DNA of 64,000 bases, from assembly GCA_035461385.1 (NCBI GenBank), contig DATHVI010000131.1, positions 17,857 through 81,856 on the forward strand, written 5' to 3'. A program made the translations under genes and the position numbers. Positions 16,777-24,386 of the stretch are shown piece by piece (position 1 is the first letter of the stretch; every line of letters begins with the position of its first letter). The notes beneath the pieces are model-generated. The model was not told where the DNA came from and searched no databases. It worked only from the letters and a program-made list of their open reading frames with translations. Source of the DNA: DATHVI01 sp035461385 (GTDB taxonomy: Bacteria > Actinomycetota > Thermoleophilia > Solirubrobacterales > 70-9).

Positions 16777-18114
16777 ATGGTGAGCCGGGTCGCGCTCTTC
16801 CTCGATCGCCGCGAGGCGGGTCGCACGCTGGCCGGGGCACTGGGCAGCGACCTTGATCCGGCTGCGGTCGTCGCGGCGCTTCCCCGTGGCGGCGTCCCGG
16901 TCGGCTACGAGGTTGCGCGCGCGTTCGGCGCGCCGCTCGACGTCATCTGCGTCCGCAAGCTCGGCGCGCCGTTCCAGCCCGAGTACGGGATCGGCGCGAT
17001 CGGCGAGGACGGGGTTCGCTACCTGCGCTCGGATCAGATCGACGCGCTCGGAATCGGCGACGAGGAGCTCGAGGCGCTGATCGTCCGCGAGGCCGCCGAG
17101 CTCGATCGCCGGACGCGGCTCTATCGCGGCGGCCGCGAACCGTTCCCGGTCGCCGGGCGGACCGTGATCCTGGTCGACGACGGTGTCGCAACCGGCGGCA
17201 CGGCGATCGCCGGCGGTCAGGTGCTTCGGGGTCGAGGTGCGGGCCGCGTCGTGCTCGCGGTTCCCGTCGGGCCCCCGGGAACCCGCGAGCGGCTCGCGAG
17301 TGAGTTCGACGATGTCGTCTGCGTCGCGGAGCCCGAATGGTTCCTCGGCGTCGGGTCGGTCTACGCCGACTTCCGGCAGACCTCTGACGCCGAGGTCGTC
17401 GAGCTCCTCCGGGCGGCGCACGAGCCGGACGCCGCGGTCGGCGCCGGCGACCCCCCGGTCACCCAGCGCGAGATCGAGATCGAGGTCGCGAGCGGCATCC
17501 GCCTGCCCGGTGACCTGCGAATCCCCGAGCCGGCGTCCGGGCTCGTCCTGTTCGCGCACGGGAGCGGATCGAGCCGCCTCAGCCCGCGCAACAGGGAGGT
17601 CGCGACGGCGCTCAACGGTGTTGGGCTCGCCACCTTGCTCTTCGACCTCGTGACCGAGCCCGAGGCCGGCGACCGCGACCTCGTCTTCGACATCGGGCTG
17701 CTGGCCGAGCGCCTCGTCGGGGCGACTCGGTGGGCTCGGCGCGACCCCGACCTCGACCAACTCCCGCTCGGTTACTTCGGCGCCTCGACGGGAGCCGCGG
17801 CGGCGCTGCGCGCCGCCGCCGACGTCGGCGCCGACGTCGGTGCGGTCGTCTCCCGCGGCGGGCGACCGGACCTCGCGCGCGAGCGGCTCGGCGAGGTGGT
17901 CTCGCCGACCTTGCTGATCGTCGGCGGCCACGATTGGGGCGTCCTCGAGCTCAACCGGCAGGCCGCGGCGCTGCTGCGCTGCAAGCACGAGCTGGCGGTC
18001 GTTCCCACCGCCGACCACCTCTTCGAGCAGCCCGGCGCCCTGCAGCAGGTGGCCGCGCTCGCGGCCGGTTGGTTCTCCCAGCATCTCGCCGCCGAAGGTC
18101 GGGGAGCGGCGTAG
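16777..18114 (+). CDS. Phosphoribosyltransferase-alpha/beta hydrolase fusion (Rv0571c-like)
   Basis: A 445-residue fusion. Residues 1-215 are a type I phosphoribosyltransferase: ALPRGGVPVGYEVA near the start, then the PRPP loop VILVDDGVATGGTA at about residue 132. Residues 230-440 form a dienelactone-hydrolase-like alpha/beta hydrolase: HGSGSSRLSPRN for the oxyanion region, nucleophile elbow GYFGASTGAAAAL, LLIVGGHDWG around the acid, and a terminal DHLFEQPG histidine. This combination matches mycobacterial Rv0571c, a DosR-regulon protein. The natural substrates of both halves are unknown. ATG 16777 is preferred to the in-frame GTG at 16768. The spacer before it lacks a convincing palindromic motif. 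Confidence 0.82.
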   Translation: MVSRVALFLDRREAGRTLAGALGSDLDPAAVVAALPRGGVPVGYEVARAFGAPLDVICVRKLGAPFQPEYGIGAIGEDGVRYLRSDQIDALGIGDEELEALIVREAAELDRRTRLYRGGREPFPVAGRTVILVDDGVATGGTAIAGGQVLRGRGAGRVVLAVPVGPPGTRERLASEFDDVVCVAEPEWFLGVGSVYADFRQTSDAEVVELLRAAHEPDAAVGAGDPPVTQREIEIEVASGIRLPGDLRIPEPASGLVLFAHGSGSSRLSPRNREVATALNGVGLATLLFDLVTEPEAGDRDLVFDIGLLAERLVGATRWARRDPDLDQLPLGYFGASTGAAAALRAAADVGADVGAVVSRGGRPDLARERLGEVVSPTLLIVGGHDWGVLELNRQAAALLRCKHELAVVPTADHLFEQPGALQQVAALAAGWFSQHLAAEGRGAA

Positions 18115-18179
18115 CAGTCGCCCTCGCTCCTGCGAGCGAAGCCGGCCCGGGAGCCATTCCGACGAGCCGTGACCGGATG

Positions 18180-18196
18180 CCCGTGGCGACTACGGG
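18180..18196. promoter_or_regulatory. Predicted dormancy-regulon operator, site 2
   Basis: CCCGTGG-CGA-CTACGGG is a near-perfect palindrome matching 12 of 14 consensus positions; only the two outermost bases differ and they do so symmetrically. It is 110 bp upstream of the archease gene. Confidence 0.48.
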
Positions 18197-18213
18197 TGCG
18201 ACCTCCCCGGCGC

Positions 18214-18232
18214 GCACCGATGGCATCGGTGC
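18214..18232. promoter_or_regulatory. Perfect 19-bp palindrome upstream of archease
   Basis: GCACCGATG-G-CATCGGTGC is a perfect inverted repeat with a single central base, 18 bp downstream of operator site 2. Its half-sites resemble the ACCGA half of the operator in a different spacing. It could be a second regulatory site or a small hairpin in the 5' leader. Confidence 0.4.
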
Positions 18233-18306
18233 CGGGCTGATGCAAGCTTGAACCCAGCTCGCCGACTCCCGGAGACAGGAGGAGAAGCCAGGCGACGCAT
18301 GGTCAG

Positions 18307-18699
18307 ATGTACCGCTGGGTCGAGCACAGATCCGAGATCGAGCTCCTGATCGAGGACGACAGCCCCGAGGCCGTCCTCACCGAGGCCCTGGTCGCACTCG
18401 GCGACATCCTCTCGGAGGCGCGCGGGGGCGAGCCGGTCACGCACGAGGTCGAGCTCAGCGCGTCCGATCTGCCGACGCTTCTCGCAGCCTGGATGAAGGA
18501 TCTCGTCTACCGCGCCGCGGCCGACGGCTTCATTCCCGAGCGGGTGGTGAGGATCGAGCTCGACGACACAACGCTCTCGGCCGTCGTCGCCGGCGAGCGC
18601 TCGGTACCCCAGAGCCTGATCAAGGCGGTGACGTATCACCGCCTCGAGCTGAGCCGGGACGACCGCACCTGGCACGCGCGGGTGATCCTCGACGTCTAG
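18307..18699 (+). CDS. Archease-family protein
   Basis: A 130-residue protein with the archease core: an N-terminal YRWVEHRSEIELLIE strand pair, an acidic SPEAVLTEAL helix, LLAAWMKDLVYRA, and a C-terminal IKAVTYHRLEL followed by ARVILDV. Archeases activate the RNA ligase RtcB, but no rtcB lies in this window. Mycobacteria keep an archease-like gene beside rtcB in the Rv2629-Rv2631 part of the DosR regulon (recalled, not checked), which fits its place here. ATG 18307 is preceded by a GGAGGAG site 17-24 bases upstream, rather far. Its upstream region carries the palindromic motif at 18180. Confidence 0.75.
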   Translation: MYRWVEHRSEIELLIEDDSPEAVLTEALVALGDILSEARGGEPVTHEVELSASDLPTLLAAWMKDLVYRAAADGFIPERVVRIELDDTTLSAVVAGERSVPQSLIKAVTYHRLELSRDDRTWHARVILDV

Positions 18700-18746
18700 C
18701 GCCGCCGGCGGCCGGCCGCCCGGCGGCCACGGCCCGGCCTGCTCGT

Positions 18747-19028
18747 CTATGCGCCGGAGGCGTGCCCGATCTCGGTCACGGGCACGCCGACCTCCCGCCT
18801 GATCCGCGCGGCGAGCAGCTCCGCCTCGCGCCACCCGCGCTCGACGCCGGGGATCAGCACGACCTCGTTCGCGGGAAACTCCCGCAAGCCGTCGAGGATC
18901 GCCTGCATCGGGTCGCCCTCATCGTCGACGTGGCCGCTGGCCGGCACGCCCCGTTCTTGCAGCTCCCGCAGCGCCTGTTCGAGACGGCTCTGAGCACCTC
19001 GGGCCTCGCGGTCGATCTCATCGGTCAC
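18747..19028 (-). CDS. USP-like domain, C-terminal part (split gene)
   Basis: A 93-residue protein starting at a GTG that overlaps the stop of the preceding gene (GTGA). It holds the second half of a UspA-like domain: SRLEQALRELQERGVPASGHVDDEGDP, QAILDGLREFPANEVVLIPG, then RREVGVPVTEIGH. In related actinobacterial proteins this half is continuous with the RVLVVAD strand encoded at the end of the upstream gene. The two frames therefore look like one ancestral gene divided by a one-base shift; whether this is a real split, ribosomal reinitiation or a sequence error cannot be decided here. Confidence 0.6.
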   Translation of the reverse strand: MTDEIDREARGAQSRLEQALRELQERGVPASGHVDDEGDPMQAILDGLREFPANEVVLIPGVERGWREAELLAARIRREVGVPVTEIGHASGA

Positions 19029-19375
19029 GGCGTGAGGGTCGAGGACGCGACGACCGGGGCGACGATCATCACCTCGGCCCGCCCGAGCTCGGCGCGACGC
19101 GTCAGCTCGTCGATGAGGCCAGGCCGAGCAAGGCCGTGGTCGGCGACCACCAGCACCCGATGCCGGAACTCCTCGGGACGCCGGCGGATTCCCGCCAGGT
19201 CCGATGGCTCGCGCCGGACGGCGAAGTAGAAGACGACGACCCAGACCGGGATCGAGAAAACGAGTCCGGCCACCGGCCCGGCGACACAGAAGGCGGCCAC
19301 CGTGAGCCCGAAGAGCCCGAACGCGAGCAGCGTCACGGGAATCCCGATCAGATCCGATCGAAGCCAGCTCCGCAT
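19025..19375 (-). CDS. Two-helix membrane protein carrying the N-terminal half of a USP-like domain
   Basis: A 116-residue protein. Two hydrophobic helices (IPVTLLAFGLFGLTVAAFCV and AGLVFSIPVWVVVFYFAV) anchor it. Then comes a cytoplasmic segment with HRVLVVADHGLARPGLIDELTRRA and AEVMIVAPVV, the first strands of a UspA-like domain that breaks off at SSTLTP. The rest of the domain is encoded in the next, overlapping gene. The ATG at 19375 shares its A with the TGA of a 29-codon ORF upstream. A membrane-tethered stress protein is the likely intact form. Confidence 0.6.
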   Translation of the reverse strand: MRSWLRSDLIGIPVTLLAFGLFGLTVAAFCVAGPVAGLVFSIPVWVVVFYFAVRREPSDLAGIRRRPEEFRHRVLVVADHGLARPGLIDELTRRAELGRAEVMIVAPVVASSTLTP

Positions 19376-19464
19376 CAGTCGGAACGGTAACGGTCGCCGA
19401 CCCGCTGGGCGAGCGCGAGCAGGATCGCCAAACCGAAGCCGACGATCCACGCCACGGTCGGCAC
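19375..19464 (-). CDS. 29-residue single-helix membrane micropeptide (possible)
   Basis: A GTG at 19464 opens a frame encoding about 29 residues: a hydrophobic helix (VAWIVGFGLAILLALA) followed by a charged QRVGDRYRSD tail. Its TGA shares one base with the ATG of the next gene (TGATG), a common sign of translational coupling. No clear ribosome-binding site is visible, so this is tentative. If real, it would be the first of three coupled ORFs producing a membrane-linked USP-like complex. Confidence 0.35.
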   Translation of the reverse strand: MPTVAWIVGFGLAILLALAQRVGDRYRSD

Positions 19465-19541
19465 CCGGCGATGCTAGTCGGACGCGCGTGGAGGTCGCGG
19501 GCTCGCCGCGGGCGGACGGAGCCCTTCGGCGTTTGGACGGC

Positions 19542-20459
19542 TCAGGTGATTGCCGCCGCCAGCAACGGCCCGACCGAATGAACGCGGACGAGCTCGGAGG
19601 CCCCGCCGCCGGCCGCTCCGCGGGCCGCTCCGCGGGCCCGGGCGCGGACGTCGGGGACGCTGTCGGTGACGTGGATCGCCCCGACGCCGAGATCGGCGAG
19701 CTCGCGCCATCGCGCTCCCGTGAACAGCCCGTGCGTCACCGCGATCGCGGTCTCCTCGACACCGAGCGCCCGCAGCTTCCGACAGCACGAGACGAGAGTC
19801 CCGCCGGTGTCGAGGATGTCGTCGACCACGATCGCCCTCGGCGCGACCTCGCCCTCGACCGTGGTGTGGGTCACCCCGCCCGCATCGCGCTCCTTGCCGA
19901 ACCGGACCAACGGCCGGTCGAGCCCGAGGGCGGCGAGGACGGCGTCCGCCCGGGCATGGGCCCCGCGGTCGGGGGCGACCACAACCGCCTCGCGCGACGC
20001 CCACCCGGCGAGCGCTCGCCCGAACAGGTCTGCGGGTGAGAGCGAAGTGACCGGGAGCCCGATCAGCTCGCGTGCCGCGCGGCTGTGGATGTCGATCGTC
20101 GTCAAGTCCGCGATCCCGGCGTTGGCCAGCAGCCGCCCGATCCACGCGGCCGCGAGGCTGATGTTCGGGTTCGGCCGATCCTGGCGGGCGTAGGCGAGAT
20201 AGGGGAGGACCGCATGCAACGAGTTGGCGCCGTTCCGCAGCAGCGTGTCGGCGGTCAGGAGCAGCTCGGCGAGGCGATCGCCAGGCGGCGCGACCGTCCC
20301 GAGCAGGAAGCAGCCTCGGCCATCCACCGAGGCGTCGAGCCTGACCTCGAGCTCGCCGTTTTCAAACCGCTCGATCGTCGGCGGCGTCGTCTCGAGGACG
20401 GCGACGGACCCCGCCAGCGGCTCGAAGCCGGGCAGTGGCACGATCAGCGGCGGTCTCAT
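19542..20459 (-). CDS. Ribose-phosphate pyrophosphokinase-like protein (divergent)
   Basis: A 305-residue protein of the PRPP synthetase family. It has FENGELEVRL near the N-terminus, VLPYLAYARQDRP in the ATP-binding flexible loop region, TIDIHSRA for the Mg/ATP site, and the PRPP loop AIVVDDILDTGGTLV. It is slightly shorter and more divergent than housekeeping Prs (about 315 residues), so it may be a stress-specific or specialised paralogue, perhaps supplying PRPP to the phosphoribosyltransferase fusion nearby. Downstream of a flavoprotein gene by 41 bases, it is probably the last gene of the histone-like/flavoprotein/Prs unit. Confidence 0.75.
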   Translation of the reverse strand: MRPPLIVPLPGFEPLAGSVAVLETTPPTIERFENGELEVRLDASVDGRGCFLLGTVAPPGDRLAELLLTADTLLRNGANSLHAVLPYLAYARQDRPNPNISLAAAWIGRLLANAGIADLTTIDIHSRAARELIGLPVTSLSPADLFGRALAGWASREAVVVAPDRGAHARADAVLAALGLDRPLVRFGKERDAGGVTHTTVEGEVAPRAIVVDDILDTGGTLVSCCRKLRALGVEETAIAVTHGLFTGARWRELADLGVGAIHVTDSVPDVRARARGAARGAAGGGASELVRVHSVGPLLAAAIT

Positions 20460-20500
20460 CGCTCAGCCTTCGCCGATCACGCTACGCGGCGCTCGAGCCG

Positions 20501-21712
20501 CTAGAGATCCCTGAGCTCGACGTCGATCGAGACGACGTCCGGCCCGGACGGTTCGACCGCGGTCTCGAGCGAGGCATCGACCCGCGCCAGGTAGGGCGCG
20601 AGGAAGCGCCCGGCGATCTTCGCCGACGGCCACCAGAGGAGGTGACTCGAGGCGATCGACGTCTCTCCCTCGCCGCCGCTGATCGCCTGCCGCAGGTACC
20701 GGGGCTCGGCGCTGGTGATCAGAAGTCCTCGGAGAACGGGACGGAAGGGACGCGGCTCGACCTCGGCTCCGGCCACCGCGGCGATCGCCTCGGCGGCGGC
20801 GTCGGCCTGCTGGGTCGCGATGCCGCCCTGCTTGACCGGGAACGAGGTCGCGTCCCCGGCGGCGAAGCAGCCGTCGACGCCGGCGACTGCGCCATGGTCG
20901 TCGGTCGGGATGAAGCCCTCGGGGTCGGAGGGCAGCCCAAGGATCCGAGGCCCGCCGAGCCGCGGGAGCGTGATCACCCGATCGAAGGTCAGTCGCTCGC
21001 CGCCCGGCCGCAGCGCCAGCTCGCTCGCTTCGCCGCCGGCGTCGCGCACCTCGTCGACGTAGGCGCCGGCACGGATCTCGATCGCGCGCTCTTGGAGCAG
21101 CCTCGCAACCGCGCCCGCGGCGCGGTGGCCGAAGAGCGCGAGCGGCTCGTCCTCGGGAGTGATCAGCGTCAGCCTGAGCCGTGGGGCGTCGGGGACGCGA
21201 GCCTCGTACGAGGTCATCAGCGCGAGCTCGTAGAGCGGCAGCGACCAGGTCGATCCGGGTGGGACCACGAACGCGAGCCGATCCGCCCTCGCGGCGCGCA
21301 CGTCGTCGACCACCTCGGCGAATCGGTCGACGTCCTCGTCGGAGAAGGTGACCATCCCGGGCGGGCCGGGCGTCATCCGCGCTCCGACCGCGATCAGGAG
21401 CGCGTCGTAGGCGATCTTGTGTCCGGCGGCGGTGCGGACGAGCTTCGAGTCGGGGTCGACCGACTCGAGCGCGTCGTGGTGGTGCACCGCGTCGTGGGCG
21501 CGTGCGATCGCGCCGAGCGGATACTCGCGACGCTCGGCAACCCGGAATGGCTCGAGCACCGCGCGCGGGCGGTACCCGAGCTCTCGGTTCGGTGCCAGCA
21601 GCTCGATCGCGACCCGGCCCGCGGCCAGGGCATGGGTCGCCAGCATCGCCTCGAGGGCGGCGACGCCTCCCCCGGCGATCAGGAGGCGGAAGGAGCTACT
21701 TCTTTCTGGCAC
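20501..21712 (-). CDS. FAD-dependent oxidoreductase of the SQR/NDH-2 fold, paralogue 2
   Basis: A 403-residue flavoprotein with the FAD motif LLIAGGGVAALEAMLAT at the N-terminus, a second motif CFAAGDATSFPVKQGGIATQQADAAA, and the WWPSAKIAGRFLAPYLA tail shared with the paralogues at 10928 and 44982. Conserved SQR redox cysteines are not evident; the visible cysteine near GVDGCFAAGD lies in the FAD motif. It is probably a membrane-associated quinone-linked dehydrogenase of unknown donor. The GTG start at 21712 overlaps by 17 bases the end of the histone-like gene, so the two are translationally coupled, an unusual pairing. Confidence 0.8.
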   Translation of the reverse strand: MPERSSSFRLLIAGGGVAALEAMLATHALAAGRVAIELLAPNRELGYRPRAVLEPFRVAERREYPLGAIARAHDAVHHHDALESVDPDSKLVRTAAGHKIAYDALLIAVGARMTPGPPGMVTFSDEDVDRFAEVVDDVRAARADRLAFVVPPGSTWSLPLYELALMTSYEARVPDAPRLRLTLITPEDEPLALFGHRAAGAVARLLQERAIEIRAGAYVDEVRDAGGEASELALRPGGERLTFDRVITLPRLGGPRILGLPSDPEGFIPTDDHGAVAGVDGCFAAGDATSFPVKQGGIATQQADAAAEAIAAVAGAEVEPRPFRPVLRGLLITSAEPRYLRQAISGGEGETSIASSHLLWWPSAKIAGRFLAPYLARVDASLETAVEPSGPDVVSIDVELRDL

Positions 21713-22124
21713 CTGCGCGCGTCGTCTTCCGTCGCGCCGCCGCCGCCGTCGCGCCCTTCTTGCTCGTGGCCTTCTTGGTCGTCCGCTTCGCCGGGGCCTT
21801 GCGCTTCCCGGTCGCTGCCTTCTGGACCTCCTCGAGGTCCTTGGCGACGTGACGGCTCACGCTGCGCAGGTTCTTGCGGGCGGAGCGGAGCGTCGTCTCG
21901 ACGTCGCTGAGCAACGACTTCGAGCCGCGGTTCATCTCCTTGCGGACGTCCTTGAGCGCCGCCTCGGCGGCGTCGACCGAATCGTGCAGGCGCTGCAGCG
22001 CCTTCTCCCCCGACCTGCGCGCCGACGGGCGCCTCGCGGCCGCCGATGTCTTCCTCGTGCCCGACTTCGCCGTCGCCGACGCCTTGCGGGCGCCTGACTT
22101 CGTCTTCCGAGCTTGCTGGGCCAT
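21696..22124 (-). CDS. Lysine/alanine-rich histone H1-like protein
   Basis: A 142-residue, very basic protein with low-complexity Lys/Ala/Arg/Ser tails at both ends (KTKSGARKASATAKSG at the start, KRTTKKATSKKGATAAAARR near the end). A central coiled-coil-like segment of about 60 residues (ALQRLHDSVDAAEAALKDVRKEM) separates them. This resembles bacterial H1-like nucleoid proteins, which compact DNA. The ATG at 22124 follows a GGAGGTACAG site, making the start secure. It leads a unit with a flavoprotein and a Prs-like gene, and its promoter region, shared with a divergent operon, holds the palindromic motif at 22243. Nucleoid compaction in dormancy is a plausible role. Confidence 0.7.
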   Translation of the reverse strand: MAQQARKTKSGARKASATAKSGTRKTSAAARRPSARRSGEKALQRLHDSVDAAEAALKDVRKEMNRGSKSLLSDVETTLRSARKNLRSVSRHVAKDLEEVQKAATGKRKAPAKRTTKKATSKKGATAAAARRKTTRAGARKK

Positions 22125-22242
22125 CTGTACCTCCGTTGGCGGGGCTGACGTCGCGGAGACTACGTGCTCGCGGCGCGCGGGGGTCGGCCGGTGGGGCTCG
22201 GCGCGTGCCGATGCAGCCACATGGTGCTCAGAATCGGTCGTC

Positions 22243-22259
22243 TAGGTGGTGGCTACCGG
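22243..22259. promoter_or_regulatory. Predicted dormancy-regulon operator, site 3
   Basis: TAGGTGG-TGG-CTACCGG matches 12 of 14 consensus positions. It sits between the divergent histone-like/flavoprotein/Prs unit and the membrane-protein/PfkB/HAD/GH65/P-type ATPase unit and could control both. Confidence 0.45.
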
Positions 22260-22342
22260 CGCTCGGGTGCGTGAGACGCCACAGTCGAAATCCGCGGCGC
22301 CGTGCGATGACCCGGCGCGGGGGTGCTCGTAGTCTCGCCGGC

Positions 22343-22639
22343 GTGAGAGCGAACCGGCCGATCGCGATGCCCCTCCTGGCGGGCATCCTGCTCGGAGTCG
22401 CGGCCCTGATGCGCATCGGCGCCGTCGATCCCGCCCTCCGGCTTGCCGCCGTGGTCGCGGCGGCGCTGGTCGCCGTCGCGGCGGTTCGCGCGGCGGGCGT
22501 CCCGCGCTGGGCGATCGCCGGCGGCCGATCCCTCGCCCGGCGCGTGATCGTCGCGCCTGCCGTCGACGCCTCCTCGCGACCCGCGATGATCTCCCCATGG
22601 CCGGCCGGGCACAGGACGGCGGGACACCCTCCCGCGTAG
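22343..22639 (+). CDS. Small two-helix membrane protein (possible)
   Basis: A 98-residue frame from GTG 22343. It has two hydrophobic stretches (MPLLAGILLGVAALMRIGAV and LRLAAVVAAALVAVAAVRAAG) and then a Pro/Ala-rich tail that overlaps the start of the PfkB gene by 43 bases. No family is recognised, and the long overlap and weak start context leave room for doubt. If translated, it would be the first gene of the carbohydrate/P-type ATPase operon. Confidence 0.35.
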   Translation: MRANRPIAMPLLAGILLGVAALMRIGAVDPALRLAAVVAAALVAVAAVRAAGVPRWAIAGGRSLARRVIVAPAVDASSRPAMISPWPAGHRTAGHPPA

Positions 22640-23556
22640 CGGTCTTCGCCCCGAACCCGCTCGTCGGGGTGACGATCGAGACCCGTGGGGGCGACGGCGA
22701 CGACGTCCACATCCACGCCGGGGGCCAGGGCGTCTGGCTGACGCGGATGGCGGGCGAGCTCGGCGGCGAGCCGATACTCTGCGGATTCTGCGGCGGCGAA
22801 ACCGGCGCCGTGTTGCGGCCGCTCCTCGACCGCCTCCCGGGCGAACGGCGGCTGGTCGACAGCCTCGCCCCGACCGGCTGCTACGTGATCGACCGGCGGA
22901 CGGGCGAGCGTCGGGCGGTGGCTCAGGCTCTCGCCGCGGCGCCCTCCCGGCACGAGATCGACGAGCTGTTCGCGGTCACCTGCTCGGCCGCGCTCGAGAG
23001 CAACGTGCTCGCGTTGTGCAACCCGTATCCCGGCGACACGCTGCCGCTTGCGCTCTACGGCGACCTGGTCGCCGACGTTCGCCAGAACGGGGTCCGGGTG
23101 ATCGTCGACCTATCGACGCCGCGACTCGACAGCGCGCTCGACGGCCGGCCCGACCTGGTGAAGCTGAACGATTGGGAGCTCGCCGAGATAGTGGCCGGCC
23201 CCGTGTCCGATCCGGCGGCGATGCGTGCAGCCGCAGGCTCGCTGATCGAGCGCGGCGCGGGAACCGTCGTCGTCACCCGCGGCGCGGACCCGGCGCTGGT
23301 CCTGTCCGCGGATCGTGCGTGGGAGCTGGTCCCGCCGCGCTTCGATCGGGGCTCGCGCGAGGGTTGCGGCGATTCGATGATGGGGGGGATCGCGGCCGCT
23401 CTCGCGCGGGGGCTGGAGCTCGAGGACGCGCTCGTCCTCGGCGCGGCCGCCGGTGCGGTCAACTTCCTCCGCCACGGCCTCGGCAGCGGATCGCGCGACA
23501 CGGTCGAGCGGATGACCCGGAAGGTCGCGCTGCGGCCGCTCGGCGCGCTAGGTTGA
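22597..23556 (+). CDS. PfkB-family carbohydrate kinase
   Basis: A 319-residue ribokinase/PfkB kinase. It has an N-terminal substrate-binding strand (VFAPNPLVGVTIET), IHAGGQGVWLTRM (the usual GG sugar-binding motif), VIVDLSTPRLDSAL and LVKLNDWELAEI in the middle, and a signature near the end reading SREGCGDSMMGGIAAAL, in which the catalytic base Asp lies in GCGD in place of the usual GAGD. A PfkB kinase (Rv2029c) is also part of the mycobacterial DosR regulon. It opens an operon with a sugar-phosphate mutase and a disaccharide phosphorylase, so phosphorylation of a hexose or hexose-phosphate is likely. Confidence 0.8.
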   Translation: MAGRAQDGGTPSRVAVFAPNPLVGVTIETRGGDGDDVHIHAGGQGVWLTRMAGELGGEPILCGFCGGETGAVLRPLLDRLPGERRLVDSLAPTGCYVIDRRTGERRAVAQALAAAPSRHEIDELFAVTCSAALESNVLALCNPYPGDTLPLALYGDLVADVRQNGVRVIVDLSTPRLDSALDGRPDLVKLNDWELAEIVAGPVSDPAAMRAAAGSLIERGAGTVVVTRGADPALVLSADRAWELVPPRFDRGSREGCGDSMMGGIAAALARGLELEDALVLGAAAGAVNFLRHGLGSGSRDTVERMTRKVALRPLGALG

Positions 23557-23569
23557 TCGAGAAGCGTCC

Positions 23570-24337
23570 TTGACCGAGCCGAAGGCAACGCCCCTGGACG
23601 ACGTCGACGCGGTGATCTTCGATCTCGACGGCGTCGTCACCGACACCGCTGCGGTTCATGCCGCCGCCTGGAGCCGGGTGTTCGATCGCTACCTCAGCGA
23701 GAGTGCCCCGGCCGGGGCCGACCGGCGTCCGTTCGACGCCGACGTCGACTACAAGCGCTACGTCGACGGCAGGGGGCGCTACGACGGCGTCGACGGCTTC
23801 CTCCGCTCGCGCGGGATCGAGCTCGCTTGGGGTGAGCCGGCCGACCCCCCCGGCGACGAGACCGTGTGCGCGCTCGGCAACCGCAAGAACGAGGAGTTCA
23901 CGGCCGAGCTCGCGGATCGAGGCGTCAACGCGTTCCCATCGTCGGTGGCGCTGGTTCGGGAGCTCCAGCGACGGGGTATCCCCACCGCCGTGATCTCCGC
24001 GAGCCGCAACTGCGTCCCCGTCCTGCGTGCGGCCGGCATCGAGGACGCCTTCGACGTCAAGGTCGACGGGGTCGACATGAGCCGGCGCGGCCTGCCCGGC
24101 AAGCCCGACCCGGCGATCTTCGCCGAGGCGGCGAAGGAGCTCGGGGTCGAGCCGTCGCGCGCGGCGGTGGTCGAGGACGCGCTCGCTGGCGTCGAGGCGG
24201 GCAGGCGCGGCGGGTTCGGACTCGTCGTCGGAGTCGCCCGGGACGATCGCGCCGCGGAGCTGCTGCGGGAGCACTCCGACGTCGTCGTCGACGACCTCGC
24301 GGCGCTCGCCTGGGTCGAGGACGGCAACTGTCTGTGA
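23570..24337 (+). CDS. HAD-family beta-phosphoglucomutase-like enzyme
   Basis: A 255-residue HAD hydrolase/mutase from TTG 23570. Motif I FDLDGVVTD supplies both catalytic aspartates, motif II is SASRNC, and motif III/IV is GKPDPAIF followed by VVEDALAGVEAG. The long helical cap (about residues 20-110) is of the beta-PGM type. Lying between a PfkB kinase and a GH65 phosphorylase, it should convert the beta-glucose-1-phosphate released by the phosphorylase into glucose-6-phosphate. The mycobacterial DosR gene Rv2006 fuses a HAD domain with a GH65 domain, a close functional parallel. It is 13 bases after the kinase gene. Confidence 0.85.
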   Translation: MTEPKATPLDDVDAVIFDLDGVVTDTAAVHAAAWSRVFDRYLSESAPAGADRRPFDADVDYKRYVDGRGRYDGVDGFLRSRGIELAWGEPADPPGDETVCALGNRKNEEFTAELADRGVNAFPSSVALVRELQRRGIPTAVISASRNCVPVLRAAGIEDAFDVKVDGVDMSRRGLPGKPDPAIFAEAAKELGVEPSRAAVVEDALAGVEAGRRGGFGLVVGVARDDRAAELLREHSDVVVDDLAALAWVEDGNCL

Positions 24338-24386
24338 GCGAGCGACATTCATGTCGCGAGAGCAGCATGTGCCGTGAGGGGCTCCG

